DNA of 64,000 nucleotides from Kitasatospora sp. NBC_00374 (GCF_041434935.1 NZ_CP107964.1:3596001-3660000); one strand, 5' to 3'; shown: positions 45,006 through 54,370, counted from the stretch's first letter. Numbers and translations: made by a program. The notes: generated from the letters alone by a model not told the origin.

Positions 45006-45692
45006 TCAGACCAGCCGGCGCGCCGTCGCCCACCGGGTGAGCTCGTGCCGGTTGCTCAGCTGCAGCTTGCGCAGCACCGCCGAGACGTGGCTCTCCACCG
45101 TCTTCACCGAGATGAAGAGCTGCTTGGCGATCTCCTTGTACGCGTAGCCGCGGGCGATCAGCCGCAGGACCTCCCGCTCGCGCTGGGTGAGCCGGTCCAG
45201 GTCCTCGTCGACCGGCGGGGTGTCGGTGGCGGCGAAGGCGTCGAGGACGAAGCCGGCCAGCCGGGGTGAGAACACGGCGTCGCCGTCGGAGATCCGGAAG
45301 ATCGCGTTGACCAGGTCGGTCCCGGTGATCGTCTTGGTGACGTAGCCGCGGGCACCGCCGCGGATCACGCCGATCACGTCCTCGGCGGCGTCGGAGACGG
45401 ACAGGGCCAGGAAGCGCACCCCGGTCGGGTCGGACATCAGCGGGGCGGAACGGCGGAGCACCTCGACGCCGCCGCCGCCCGGCAGGTGCACGTCGAGCAG
45501 CACCACGTCGGGCCTGGTCTCGGCGACGACCTGGACGGCCGACTCCACGTCGTCGGCCTCGCCGACCACGTCGATCCCGGTGACCTCGGTCCGTCCGATC
45601 TCGGCCCGGACCCCGGTACGGAACATCCGGTGGTCGTCGACCAGGACCACCCGCGCGGTGCGCTCCGGTCCTGCTGCCACGGCCTCAGACAT
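45006..45692 (-). CDS. LuxR/NarL-family response regulator
   Basis: 228 aa. Receiver domain (1-135) with the acidic pair in VVLVDDHRMFR, phosphorylation site Asp in VLLDVHLPGGGG, and Lys in YVTKTITG. NarL/LuxR HTH at 160-225 (LTQREREVLRLIARGYAYKE, KTVESHVSAVLRKL). It pairs with the upstream PspC-type histidine kinase, whose gene it overlaps by 8 nt; GGAGAG lies about 5 nt before the ATG. It probably acts on the divergent PspC/LiaF-like gene and its own operon (inference by analogy with LiaFSR systems). Confidence 0.92.
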   Translation of the reverse strand: MSEAVAAGPERTARVVLVDDHRMFRTGVRAEIGRTEVTGIDVVGEADDVESAVQVVAETRPDVVLLDVHLPGGGGVEVLRRSAPLMSDPTGVRFLALSVSDAAEDVIGVIRGGARGYVTKTITGTDLVNAIFRISDGDAVFSPRLAGFVLDAFAATDTPPVDEDLDRLTQREREVLRLIARGYAYKEIAKQLFISVKTVESHVSAVLRKLQLSNRHELTRWATARRLV

Positions 45693-47151
45693 CAGCTCTC
45701 TCCATCTCCAGCTCGACCTCGGTACCGCCGTCCGGCGCGGGGCGCACCCTCGCGGTGCCCCCGTTGCGCCGCATCCGGCCGATGATCGACTCCCGTACGC
45801 CCATCCGGTCCTCGGGCACCGTGTCGGGGTCGAAGCCGGGGCCGTGGTCGCGGACGAACACGGACACCGTCCGCCCCTCCACCTCTGCGTACACCTGGAC
45901 CGGTCCCCCGCCACCGTACTTGGCCGCGTTGACCATCGCCTCCCTCGCGGCCCGGATCTGTGCGGAGATCTTCTCGTCCATCGGACAGTCGCCGACGCAG
46001 ACCAGCTCGACCGGCACCCCGTGCCGGTCCTCGACCTCGGCGACGACCTGGCGGATCCGCTCGGCCAGGGTGTCCGGGGCGGCCTCGGCGGCGGCCTCCG
46101 GGCGGTAGAGCCACAGCCGCAGTTCGCGTTCCTGGGCCCGGGCCAGCCGGAGCACCTCCTTGGCGTCGTCGGCGTTGCGCTGGATCAGCGTCAGGGTGTG
46201 CAGCACCGAGTCGTGCACGTGGGCGGCGATCTCGGCCCGTTCCTGGGCCCGGATCCGGGCGGTGCGCTCGGCGCCGAGGTCCTGCCACAGGCGCAGCGCG
46301 TACGGGCCGACCAGCACCAGCACACCGGCGAGCACGGCGATCGAGGCCTCGATCACCGAGCCGAGGGTGGAGCCGCTGCCCTGGAGCACCAGGAACGCGA
46401 TGATGCCGGCGACCACCAGCAGCACACCGCCGACGACCCGGGTGTAGGCGCCGCGCCGCCGGGTGGCCTCCTCCAGGCCGAACCAGCGCTGCCAGCGGGA
46501 GTCGTCGGCCTGCCGCCAGACGAGGGCGACGCCGACGCCGACGATCAGCAGCGGCCAGACGTACGGCTTGGCGGTCTGGATGTGCAGGGCGCTGAGCAGC
46601 GCCATGATGCCGACCACCAGCAGCAGCAGCGCGAAGAGCTGCCCGACGCCGCCCCGGCCGGCCTTCTCGGGCTGGGCGCCGGGGACGCCCACCTCGCCGG
46701 GGCCGGCGGGCGAGGGCTCGCCGTGGAAGGTGCGCTGGAGCAGGTCGCGCAGCCGTCCGAGGCCGGCCCGGCGGCCCTTGCTCAGCTCGCCGACGCCGGT
46801 CTGGCCCGCGGGGACCCGGACGAAGCCGCCGTCCTGGTAGATCCAGCGGGCCGCGGCGCCGGGGGCCGGTTCGCCGATGCCGATCGGCACCACGAACCAG
46901 AAGGCGGCGTACAGCAGCACCCCGACGCCCTGCGCGAAGAACAGCAGGATGAAGGCGACCCGGACCCAGGTGACCGGCAGGCCGAGGTGGACGGCGAGGC
47001 CGTGGGCGACGCCGCCGAGCATCCGGCCGTGCGGGCTGCGGTAGAGCCGCCGGTAGGGCGGCCGGGCCTCGCCGGCGGGGGTCGGTTCGGTGCCCGCGGC
47101 CGACGGGACGTCGGGGGCGGGGGGCTGGGATTCGGTGCCGGGTGCTGCCAC
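45685..47151 (-). CDS. Histidine kinase with PspC domain
   Basis: 488 aa. An N-terminal PspC domain (about 35-95; RRLYRSPHGRMLGGVAHGL, WVRVAFILLFFAQGVGVLLY) is followed by a cytoplasmic loop, four to five more membrane helices (about 170-290) and a HisKA_3/HATPase core. The phospho-His is in ERAEIAAHVHDSVLHTL, the ATP site in REAMVNAAKYGG, and the G box in VRDHGPGFDPDTVPEDRMGV. It probably senses envelope stress through its membrane part, without a large outer domain. Start uncertain: GTG at 47151 used, GTGs at 47166 and 47172 possible, none with a Shine-Dalgarno site. Operon with the response regulator. Confidence 0.9.
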   Translation of the reverse strand: MAAPGTESQPPAPDVPSAAGTEPTPAGEARPPYRRLYRSPHGRMLGGVAHGLAVHLGLPVTWVRVAFILLFFAQGVGVLLYAAFWFVVPIGIGEPAPGAAARWIYQDGGFVRVPAGQTGVGELSKGRRAGLGRLRDLLQRTFHGEPSPAGPGEVGVPGAQPEKAGRGGVGQLFALLLLVVGIMALLSALHIQTAKPYVWPLLIVGVGVALVWRQADDSRWQRWFGLEEATRRRGAYTRVVGGVLLVVAGIIAFLVLQGSGSTLGSVIEASIAVLAGVLVLVGPYALRLWQDLGAERTARIRAQERAEIAAHVHDSVLHTLTLIQRNADDAKEVLRLARAQERELRLWLYRPEAAAEAAPDTLAERIRQVVAEVEDRHGVPVELVCVGDCPMDEKISAQIRAAREAMVNAAKYGGGGPVQVYAEVEGRTVSVFVRDHGPGFDPDTVPEDRMGVRESIIGRMRRNGGTARVRPAPDGGTEVELEMERADV

Positions 47152-47187
47152 GCCACGAATGGTCACACGCACGCGGGCCCGGGCGCA

Positions 47188-47279
47188 TCAGGGTAGGGCC
47201 CTGAGGGCCGTCTCAGGGACAGTTCAGGGTCGGCCCCGGGCCTGGACCGGTTGGGCGCGACCCACCGCAGCCCTCAGGA
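47188..47279. promoter_or_regulatory. Cluster of TCAGGG elements in the kinase/PspC divergent promoter region
   Basis: TCAGGG occurs at 47188, 47213 and 47224 (the last two 11 bp apart, one helical turn), the complement CCCTGA at 47199 and TCAGGA at 47274. For the PspC gene TTGGGC (47251-47256), 18 nt, CAGGAT (47275-47280) is a possible promoter with the ATG 6 nt further on. Confidence 0.4.
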
Positions 47280-47286
47280 TGGTGGC

Positions 47287-48744
47287 ATGACGGACGAGCA
47301 GAGCACCGGGGTGGCCGACGCCCCGCCGGAGGGGGCGCAGCGCCCGCCGTTGACCCGCAGCGAGCGGCACCGCGTGGTCGCCGGGGTGTGCGGCGGGCTC
47401 GGCCGCCATCTGGACATCGACCCGGTGGTCTTCCGGGTGGTGATCGCGGTGCTCTGTCTGACCGGCGGCCTCGGGCTGTTCCTGTACGGGCTGGCCTGGC
47501 TGATCGTGCCGCGCGAGCCGGTGGGTGACCGGCCCGGCCGCACCGAGCTCCAGCGGGTGCTGACCGGCCGGGTCGACGGGCAGTCGATCGGCGCGGTGCT
47601 GCTGACGGTGATCGGCACCGGGGTGTTCTTCTCCTCGATGGGCGACGGCGACCAGCTGTTCCCGCTGATGCTGCTCGGCGGGCTGGTGTTCCTCGCGGTG
47701 CGCTACGACCCGGAGCGCCGCCGGCGGGCCAGGGGGCTGGGTCGCCCGAGGGGCGGCGGCGGCCCGTACGACCGGCTGGAGGAGCCGGGTGAGCAACTGG
47801 ACTGGCGTGGCTGGCAGCAGCAGTTCGGCGAGGACCTGAAGGCCGGCTGGGAGCAGCGCAAGGAGGCGGTCCAGGAGCAGCTCAGGGCGGTGCACGAGGA
47901 GCACGCCCGGGCGCGGGAGGCGGGCACGGTGCCCGCCGACGTCCCGCCGCCCGGACCGAGCGGCTACCTGTGGGACCCGCGCCACCCGGACCGCAATCCC
48001 TACGCACACACCCCGGCGCCGGGTGCCGCCGCACAGCCGTGGTGGCAGCGGGCGGACCTGCCGCAGGGCGATCCGCTGCGCAAGGCGCCGCAGGCTCCCC
48101 CCGCGCCGGTGCGGGCCGCGGTGCCGGCCCGCCGGCCGCGGTCCTTCCTCGGCGGGCTCGCCCTGGTGGCGGCGGTCGGGGCGGGCGCCGCGGCGTGGGC
48201 GACCGGGGCGAACGAGACCGGCGGGGCCAGGATCACCGCCGTGTTGGCCTCGGCGCTGCTGGCGATCGGCCTCGCCATGGTCGTCTCGGCGAAGTTCGGC
48301 CGGGGCAAGGGCCTGGTGGTGCCGGCGCTGCTGCTGACGGTGGCCCTGGCCGGGGTCGGCTCGGCGGACGCGCGGGTGCGCACGGCCGTCGGGGACCGCG
48401 ACTGGGCGCCGGCCGGGGTGGCCGAGCTGCAGAAGGAGTACAACCTGGCCGCCGGCGACGCCTCGCTCGACCTGCGCGCGATCGATCCGGCGGGCGCCAC
48501 CGTGGCGACCTCGGTGCGGCTCGGCGCGGGCGACCTGCGGGTGACGGTGCCGGCCGACGTCGACGTACGGCTTCAGGTGCACAGTCTGCTCGGCGATGTC
48601 CGGCTGCCGGACGGCGAGCGGCTGTCGGGGGCGGACAACCGCCGGGAGGTCGAGCTGCACCCCGTCGGCGGTCAGGCGTCCAAGGGCACGCTGGAACTGA
48701 AACTGACGGTCGGTCTGGGTGACATGAAGGTGGTTCGGGGATGA
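47287..48744 (+). CDS. PspC-domain/LiaF-like membrane protein
   Basis: 485 aa. PspC domain at about 22-78 (LTRSERHRVVAGVCGGLGRHL, FRVVIAVLCLTGGLGLFLYGLAWLIVP). Two more helices (about 98-135), a charged cytoplasmic region (140-285) with coiled-coil potential (GEDLKAGWEQRKEAVQEQL), two helices near 295-360, and a C-terminal adhesin-like DUF4097-type domain (about 395-480; LGAGDLRVTVPADVDVRL). LiaF proteins restrain their partner kinase until the envelope is damaged; this gene is divergent from such a kinase operon, so a similar role is likely. No Shine-Dalgarno site; a leaderless start is possible. Overlaps the next gene by 4 nt. Confidence 0.85.
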   Translation: MTDEQSTGVADAPPEGAQRPPLTRSERHRVVAGVCGGLGRHLDIDPVVFRVVIAVLCLTGGLGLFLYGLAWLIVPREPVGDRPGRTELQRVLTGRVDGQSIGAVLLTVIGTGVFFSSMGDGDQLFPLMLLGGLVFLAVRYDPERRRRARGLGRPRGGGGPYDRLEEPGEQLDWRGWQQQFGEDLKAGWEQRKEAVQEQLRAVHEEHARAREAGTVPADVPPPGPSGYLWDPRHPDRNPYAHTPAPGAAAQPWWQRADLPQGDPLRKAPQAPPAPVRAAVPARRPRSFLGGLALVAAVGAGAAAWATGANETGGARITAVLASALLAIGLAMVVSAKFGRGKGLVVPALLLTVALAGVGSADARVRTAVGDRDWAPAGVAELQKEYNLAAGDASLDLRAIDPAGATVATSVRLGAGDLRVTVPADVDVRLQVHSLLGDVRLPDGERLSGADNRREVELHPVGGQASKGTLELKLTVGLGDMKVVRG

Positions 48745-48977
48745 GGAAGCACCGGCTCGATCTGTTCTCGCTGATCTCGGGTGCGATGTTCACCGTGATC
48801 GCGGTGCTCTACCTGGTGGCCTCGCTCGACAACGACTCGGTCGACGGGCGGATCGTCATCCCGGTGACCTTCATCGTGCTGGGGGTGGCGGGCCTGGTCG
48901 GCGCGGTGGCGGCGGTGTCCCGCCGGGCCCGGCCGGTGCCGGTCGAGGCACCCGCCGAGCCCGGGGACGAGCGGTAG
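48741..48977 (+). CDS. Small two-helix membrane protein
   Basis: 78 aa with helices at about 8-28 (LFSLISGAMFTVIAVLYLVAS) and 40-60 (IVIPVTFIVLGVAGLVGAVA), and a short basic, Pro-rich tail. The ATG overlaps the stop of the PspC gene (ATGA), so the two are made together. Function unknown; by position it may be an accessory to the envelope-stress system. Confidence 0.8.
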   Translation: MRKHRLDLFSLISGAMFTVIAVLYLVASLDNDSVDGRIVIPVTFIVLGVAGLVGAVAAVSRRARPVPVEAPAEPGDER

Positions 48978-48986
48978 GCGTCCGGC

Positions 48987-49997
48987 TCAGCTCTGGAGGG
49001 GGCCGAGCTCCAGCTGGTCGCCGTTCTTGGTGACGGTGTACTTGGGCAGCGGCTTGGTGGCGGGCCCGTTGACCACCGCCCCGGTGGTGGCGTTGAAGCG
49101 GGAGCCGTGGCAGGGGCAGTACAGCTGCCCGTTCTTCGGGGCGTCGACCGCGCAGCCGGAGTGGGTGCAGACCGAGGAGAGGCCGCAGTACTGCCCGGCG
49201 GTGGGCTGCACGATGTAGACCGCGTCGCCGCTGGCGGGGTCCTTGACCTGGGCCGAGCCGCCGACCGGGACGGCCGAGACCGCGACTGTGGCCCCGGCCC
49301 CGGCGACCTGGCTCGGCTCGGGGGTGGGCGTGGCGGAGGGGACGGCCTTGCGGTCGCGGCCGAAGGTGGCGGTGAGCGAGCCGGAGAGGAGGCCGGCGCC
49401 GCCGATGGCGACGGCCGCGATGCCGCCGTCGATCAGTGCCCGGCGGCGGACGGCGTCCTCGCCGAGGCCCCGGGCGCGGTCGCGCCGGGCGCGCGAGGCC
49501 AGGTAGCCGTCGACGGACAGCAGCGGGGTGCCGGCCAGCAGCAGCGGGGTCCAGGCCATCAGGTAGGCGAGGTCGTTGCCGAGGTAGTACGGGGAGACGT
49601 TCCAGCTGACGGTCAGCCAGAGCGTCAGGCTGATCGCGGCGCCGCCGGCGGCGGCGAGCCGCCCCCAGAGCCCGCACAGCGTGCCGAGGCCGACGGCCAG
49701 CTCGCCGAAGGCGATCAGCAGCGCGAACAGGGTGGGCGAGTGCAGGGCCGGGCCGAGGGCCCAGCCGATCGGGCTGCCGTCCTTGACCGCCTGGGTCTGG
49801 GCCAGGAAGGAGGCCGGGTCGCCGGCGCCCGCCAGGTAGTGCGAGTCGGAGAGCTTGTCGAAGGCCGCGTAGACGAAGGTCACGCCGAGGAAGAGCCGCA
49901 GCGGCAGCATCGCGCAGCGCGTCGCGGTCTCCTTCCACCGGGCCACTCGTTCCGATCTGCCGCCCGACCGCTCCTGTCCGCCATGCCCCGCCGTCAT
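48987..49997 (-). CDS. DoxX-type membrane domain fused to a Rieske iron-sulfur domain
   Basis: 336 aa. Residues about 25-165 form a DoxX/TQO-like domain with four helices ([41 protein letters not shown]). A further helix (about 188-208) is followed by an extracytoplasmic Pro/Ser linker and a Rieske domain (about 235-330). The [2Fe-2S] ligands are in CTHSGCAVD and CPCHGSRF. DoxX-like proteins handle quinol or sulfur redox and Rieske domains pass single electrons, so the fusion may carry electrons from the quinone pool to an outer acceptor (inference). GGGAGGA lies 5-6 nt before the ATG. It converges on the small PspC-linked gene. Confidence 0.87.
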   Translation of the reverse strand: MTAGHGGQERSGGRSERVARWKETATRCAMLPLRLFLGVTFVYAAFDKLSDSHYLAGAGDPASFLAQTQAVKDGSPIGWALGPALHSPTLFALLIAFGELAVGLGTLCGLWGRLAAAGGAAISLTLWLTVSWNVSPYYLGNDLAYLMAWTPLLLAGTPLLSVDGYLASRARRDRARGLGEDAVRRRALIDGGIAAVAIGGAGLLSGSLTATFGRDRKAVPSATPTPEPSQVAGAGATVAVSAVPVGGSAQVKDPASGDAVYIVQPTAGQYCGLSSVCTHSGCAVDAPKNGQLYCPCHGSRFNATTGAVVNGPATKPLPKYTVTKNGDQLELGPLQS

Positions 49998-50090
49998 GCC
50001 GTTCCTCCCGCTCGTCTCCCGTCAACTACTGACAGGTCCGGTCCGATTCTGCCCGTTGTTGTACGTGTTCCGCCGTAGGCCCCACAACAG

Positions 50091-50138
50091 ACGGCCGCGC
50101 CGCCACTCCCATTGGTACGGAAGTGACGGCGCGGCCGT
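50091..50138 (-). terminator. guaA terminator hairpin
   Basis: Arms 50091-50107 and 50122-50138 pair over 17 positions with one mismatch, 15 bp after the guaA stop codon. Confidence 0.82.
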
Positions 50139-50153
50139 TCAGCTCGGCGGGAA

Positions 50154-51749
50154 CTACTCCCACTCGATGGTGCCCGGCGGCTTGCTGGTGCAGTCCAGGA
50201 CCACCCGGTTGACGTCCTTGACCTCGTTGGTGATCCGGGTCGAGATCTTCGCCAGCACCTCGTAGGGCAGGCGCGACCAGTCCGCGGTCATGGCGTCCTC
50301 GGAGGAGACCGGGCGCAGCACGATCGGGTGGCCGTAGGTGCGGCCGTCGCCCTGGACGCCGACGCTGCGGACGTCCGCGAGCAGGACGACCGGGCACTGC
50401 CAGATCTCGCGGTCCAGACCGGCCGCGGTCAGCTCCTCGCGGGCGATCGCGTCGGCCTCGCGGAGCAGGTCGAGCCGGTCCTTGGTGACCTCGCCGACGA
50501 TCCGGATACCCAGGCCCGGGCCGGGGAACGGCTGGCGCTGGACGATCTCCTCCGGCAGGCCGAGCTCCTGGCCGACCATCCGGACCTCGTCCTTGAACAG
50601 CTTGCGCAGCGGCTCGACCAGCTGGAACTGGAGGTCCTCGGGCAGGCCGCCCACGTTGTGGTGGGACTTGATGTTCGCGGTGCCGGTACCGCCGCCGGAC
50701 TCCACCACGTCCGGGTACAGGGTGCCCTGGACCAGGAAGTCGACCGACTCGCCGCTCGCGCCGGCCTCGGCCACGATCTCGGCCTGCGCCTGCTCGAAGA
50801 CCCGGATGAACTCCCGGCCGATGATCTTGCGCTTCTCCTCCGGGTCGCTGACGCCCTTCAGCGCGTCCAGGAAGCGCTCCTCGGCGTCCACGACCTTGAG
50901 CTTCACGCCGGTCGCGGCCACGAAGTCCTTCTCGACCTGCTCGGTCTCGCCCTTGCGCATCAGGCCGTGGTCGACGTACACGCAGGTCAGCCGGTCGCCG
51001 ATGGCACGCTGCACCAGGGCCGCCGCGACCGCGGAGTCCACGCCGCCGGACAGACCGCAGATGGCGCGCTTGTCGCCGACCTGCTCGCGGATCAGCGCGA
51101 CCTGCTCGTCCACCACGTTCACGGTGGTCCAGCTCGGTGCGATGCCGGCGCCGCGGTAGAGGAAGTGCTCCAGGATCTGCTGGCCGTGCGTGGAGTGCAG
51201 CACCTCGGGGTGGTACTGCACGCCGTACAGGCGCCGCTCGTCGTTCTCGAAGGCGGCGACCGGCACCACGTCGGTGGAGGCGGTCACGGTGAAGCCCTCG
51301 GGCGCGGCCGAGCAGGCGTCGCCGTGCGACATCCACACCGACTGCTCGGCCGGGGTGCCCTCGAAGAGCGTCGAGCCCGTCCGGCTGACGTGCAGCGGGG
51401 TGCGGCCGTACTCGCGGGCGCCGCTGTTGTCGACGGTGCCGCCGAGCGTGATCGCCATCAGCTGGAAGCCGTAGCACATACCGAAGACCGGGACCCCGGC
51501 CTCGAAGATCGCGCGGTCGAGCCGCGGGGCACCCTCCTCGTAGACCGACGAGGGGCCACCGGAGAGGATGATCGCCTTCGGGTTCTTGGCGAGCATCTCG
51601 GCGACCGGCATGGTGCTCGGCACGATCTCGCTGTAGACCCGGGCCTCACGCACCCGACGGGCGATGAGCTGGGCGTACTGGGCGCCGAAGTCGACCACCA
51701 GGACGGTGTCGTTCTCGGCTACGGACTGGTCGGGAAGAGCAGAGGACAC
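50154..51749 (-). CDS. guaA: GMP synthase (glutamine-hydrolysing)
   Basis: 531 aa, normal length. It aminates XMP to GMP with glutamine and ATP. The class I amidotransferase domain (about 20-210) has [18 protein letters not shown], the nucleophile Cys in [11 protein letters not shown], and the His-Glu pair in [10 protein letters not shown]. The ATP pyrophosphatase domain has the P-loop [15 protein letters not shown], and the C-terminal dimerisation domain ends [13 protein letters not shown], the universal GuaA terminus. GTG at 51749 is chosen because GGAAGG lies 6 nt upstream. The 870-bp upstream region is unusually long. Confidence 0.97.
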   Translation of the reverse strand: MSSALPDQSVAENDTVLVVDFGAQYAQLIARRVREARVYSEIVPSTMPVAEMLAKNPKAIILSGGPSSVYEEGAPRLDRAIFEAGVPVFGMCYGFQLMAITLGGTVDNSGAREYGRTPLHVSRTGSTLFEGTPAEQSVWMSHGDACSAAPEGFTVTASTDVVPVAAFENDERRLYGVQYHPEVLHSTHGQQILEHFLYRGAGIAPSWTTVNVVDEQVALIREQVGDKRAICGLSGGVDSAVAAALVQRAIGDRLTCVYVDHGLMRKGETEQVEKDFVAATGVKLKVVDAEERFLDALKGVSDPEEKRKIIGREFIRVFEQAQAEIVAEAGASGESVDFLVQGTLYPDVVESGGGTGTANIKSHHNVGGLPEDLQFQLVEPLRKLFKDEVRMVGQELGLPEEIVQRQPFPGPGLGIRIVGEVTKDRLDLLREADAIAREELTAAGLDREIWQCPVVLLADVRSVGVQGDGRTYGHPIVLRPVSSEDAMTADWSRLPYEVLAKISTRITNEVKDVNRVVLDCTSKPPGTIEWE

Positions 51750-52213
51750 GGACGGCCTTCCGGCATGGGTATCAGAAGGTGTCGCGCGCCACACGCCCTT
51801 GACAGGGGGCGACGGGCGACGGGCGGGGGTATGACTCCGAGTCTACCGGGCACGCGGAAGGCTCCCGGTTCACCCGCTTGCCACCCGCCCGGGCCGTGAC
51901 CGGGCCCGGCGTCGGATCGTTGCTCCAGACGACCGTCCGGCCCCGCCGCACCCACCAGGTGCGGCGGCGACCGCGCGGTCGGCAGGACCACGCGTGGAAG
52001 TCATCCCCAGTCCACCGGCGCGCGTGGCGGGCCAGGCCCGCCGTGGGACCGCGCCCCGGTGCTGTGGCCGGACAGCAGGGGACAGCGAACCGGCCACGAC
52101 TGACCGGCAAGGGGGCGGCGGAGCGGTACCCGGGGACGCCCGGCGCCGCCCGCCGCTCTCTCGGCGGACCGGTCCGCCCCGGTGCACTCCCCCGTGCGCC
52201 CCTGCTTGCAGCT

Positions 52214-52228
52214 ACTACGCAGAGTAGT
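52214..52228. promoter_or_regulatory. Palindrome with the core of a BldD box
   Basis: ACTAC-GCAGA-GTAGT. The inner nine bases, ACGCAGAGT, fit the ACnC(A/T)GnGT core of BldD sites in streptomycetes; the outer T and A of the full consensus do not match. GTCGAC occurs twice just to the right (52227 and 52239). Confidence 0.4.
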
Positions 52229-52312
52229 CGACCTCGGGGTCGACGAACCGCCCTGCCGAGCGTCCCGAACCGTCCCCCGGCAGCCCCCGTGCGCGGAGCC
52301 GCACGAAATTGG

Positions 52313-52346
52313 ACTGTGCCGAACTGTGTCGAATCGGTTGCACAGT
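52313..52346. repeat. Inverted repeat ACTGTGC / GCACAGT
   Basis: 7-bp arms 20 bp apart (52313-52319 and 52340-52346), with an inner CCGA/TCGG pair that would extend the stem across a TT bulge. In RNA it would form a hairpin with an 11-nt loop. Confidence 0.4.
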
Positions 52347-52624
52347 AAGGCCTCCGTCCAGCACGATGCTGGTTGTGGGGGTTGGCCTGAGCACCGTTTC
52401 CGACGGTGTCGGGCCAGCGGTCCGCAGCCGTCGTCCGGCGTGCGACGACACCGTCCCGCGGATCACGCTCCGTGAGGACGGGCCGTACCCCGCATCCGTG
52501 CGTCGCACACCTGCCCACCCGAGCAGGTGCCGTCGCCCACCCTGAACCGCCCGACCCGACGGCGCTCTTCCCCCGGCGCCGTCACCCCAGCACCGGTGCC
52601 GCCCTGACGCCGCGTGCTGAACGA

Positions 52625-52656
52625 CAAAGGGCCCCGTTCCCCCGCGGGGCCCTTTG
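52625..52656 (-). terminator. Terminator hairpin of the streptophobe gene
   Basis: A perfect 12-bp stem (52625-52636 with 52645-52656) and an 8-nt loop, downstream of the stop codon at 52691. Confidence 0.85.
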
Positions 52657-52690
52657 CCTCGTCCGGCTCCGGCACCCGACTCCGCTCCGG

Positions 52691-54370
52691 CTACGAACCG
52701 GCGGGCCGCCTGAACTCCTCGTGCGAGTCGAGCACCTCGGGGACGTACTGCGCCGGGACGGCGGGCGGTGCGGCAGGTGGCGCGGTGGGCGCCTCCACCA
52801 CGACCGACGCCGCCGGCGCGACCGGCGGAGGCGGCGGGAACGGCGGCGGCGCCGGCGCATCCGGGCCCGCGGGCCGACGGCGGATCGCGGACAGCAGCGG
52901 CGGCAGCGCCAACGCGCCGAGCGCCGTCCACAGCAGGTTGGCCACCAGCACGCTGAGCAGGGCCAGACCGAGCGTGGTGTGCGTGTCGGAGCGCAGGTCC
53001 ACCCTGTCCGCGGGCAGCCTCGAGCCGCTCAGAAGGCTGTCCACGGGCCTCATCCGGAAGTCCGTGCCCAGACCGGCCACCAGCATCGGCACACCGACCA
53101 CCACGGTGTGCACCACGGCCAGCCTGATCCGGTCCACCGTGTCGAGCCGGCGCCGGTACGCCGACCAGCCGAGCAGGCAGGCCGAGCCGACCGCGAGCAG
53201 CACCGCCCAGCGCCAGTGCCCGCTGTACTCCTGCAGGTCGAACAGCGAGGCCTTGAACTGGCTCAGCCCGTCGTCGGGGTGTGAGGAGTGCGCCACACCC
53301 TGCAGGCTCGCCCCGGAGCCGAAGCCGAGCAGCAGCAGCCCGCCGTTGGGAATCAGCAGCAGCCACAGCGGGTCCGCCGGCAGGCCGTCCTGGGCCAGCA
53401 CCACCACGGTCGCCACCAGCGAGGCCGCCCCGACCGAGGCCGCCGCCACCCGGCCCGAGACGAGCGCGCCGACCAGCCAGCCGCGCACCCCGGGCCGCTC
53501 CCAGGCCGCCCGGCGCAGCACGTCCGTGCCGTACACCAGGAAGGCGACCAGGCCCGCCAGGAGCACCGTCCAGGCCGCCGACTGGGCCCAGCCGGCGTCC
53601 AGCGCCTCCCTCGCCCCCAGCGACAGGCCGAACCGCCCGGAGTCGTCCGCGCCGAGGTCGTCCAGGTAGCGGGAGGACCGCTCACCGGTCGTGGTGCCGG
53701 CCGCAGCGCCGAGCAGCAGGGCCACCAGGCCGGCCAGGCCCGCCACCCGGGCCGTCTCCAGCAGTGCCCGCCGCGCCGTCAGTTCGCCGCCGGAGCGCGC
53801 CCGCCAGCTCCGCAGCGCGGGCCGCAGCCCCAGCCAGAGGGCCGCCAGCCACAGCACCAGCACGGTCAGCGGCAGCAGCCGCATGTCCGTCTCGTAGCTG
53901 ACCACGGAGGACCCCCGCGACGCGCTGTGCAGCGGCGCGCCGAAGGCGGCCACGGCCAAGGCCAGCGCGGCCCCGAACCGGTTGCTGAACGGGTACCCGC
54001 CGCCGATCACGTCCTCGGGCACCGCCAGCAGCAGCGGGACGAGCAGCAGGACGGCGGTGGGCGGCACCAGCGCCCGCAGGGCGGGCACCCAGTCGGGGCT
54101 CAGCAGCCTGCGCAGCAGTTCGGGCCGGCCCGCCGAGGGGTCGTACGGGACACCGCGGCCCCAGCTGCCGAGCGGCGGCGGCCCGGTCGGCGCCGGTCCG
54201 GCGTTGAACTCGGGTGCGGCGGCCAGGCCGGCGTACGCACCGGAGCCGCCGACCTCGACCACCTCGCTGATCACGGACACGGCCGCCGGCTCCCCGAAGG
54301 GTCGGCCGCAGGCGGCGCAGCGCTGCGCCCCGTCCGCGGACCCCGCTCCACAGGACGTGCAGATCGCCAC
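52691..54370 (-). CDS. Streptophobe-family membrane protein with N-terminal zinc ribbon
   Basis: 559 aa. A zinc ribbon at residues 4-22 (CTSCGAG...CAACG, two Cys pairs) is followed by a long, very hydrophobic region with about ten helices (100-470) and a Pro-rich C-terminal tail (PPPFPPPPPVAPA). This matches the streptophobe family, which is confined to streptomycetes and relatives and has no known function. GTG start with AGGGGGAA 4-5 nt upstream. Transcribed in the same direction as the upstream GMC oxidoreductase gene (79 bp apart), but a link in function is not evident. Confidence 0.82.
   Translation of the reverse strand: MAICTSCGAGSADGAQRCAACGRPFGEPAAVSVISEVVEVGGSGAYAGLAAAPEFNAGPAPTGPPPLGSWGRGVPYDPSAGRPELLRRLLSPDWVPALRALVPPTAVLLLVPLLLAVPEDVIGGGYPFSNRFGAALALAVAAFGAPLHSASRGSSVVSYETDMRLLPLTVLVLWLAALWLGLRPALRSWRARSGGELTARRALLETARVAGLAGLVALLLGAAAGTTTGERSSRYLDDLGADDSGRFGLSLGAREALDAGWAQSAAWTVLLAGLVAFLVYGTDVLRRAAWERPGVRGWLVGALVSGRVAAASVGAASLVATVVVLAQDGLPADPLWLLLIPNGGLLLLGFGSGASLQGVAHSSHPDDGLSQFKASLFDLQEYSGHWRWAVLLAVGSACLLGWSAYRRRLDTVDRIRLAVVHTVVVGVPMLVAGLGTDFRMRPVDSLLSGSRLPADRVDLRSDTHTTLGLALLSVLVANLLWTALGALALPPLLSAIRRRPAGPDAPAPPPFPPPPPVAPAASVVVEAPTAPPAAPPAVPAQYVPEVLDSHEEFRRPAGS

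Larger units (their letters stand above)
51750..52624. other. Long intergenic region upstream of guaA
   Basis: 875 bp with no gene I can support. Contents: a TAGACT -10-like element on the guaA strand (51840-51845), a hairpin with 10-bp arms (51943-51967), a near-palindrome GGCGGGCC-A-GGCCCGCC (52026-52042), the ACTAC-GCAGA-GTAGT palindrome with two adjacent GTCGAC sites (52214-52244), and a larger inverted repeat (52313-52346). It may hold a small RNA or an unrecognised short gene. Confidence 0.45.

Noticed and set aside
51799..51835. TTGACA followed by TATGAC on the plus strand upstream of guaA, as a promoter
   Set aside because: The spacer is 25 nt, too long for a sigma-70-type promoter, and no rightward gene follows.
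51772..52014. Minus-strand frame with protein-like residues (WWVRRGRTVVWSNDP) in the guaA upstream gap
   Set aside because: Third-position GC is only about 83 %, no start codon or ribosome-binding site is near, and no family is recognised. Kept as a reason to check RNA data, not called as a gene.
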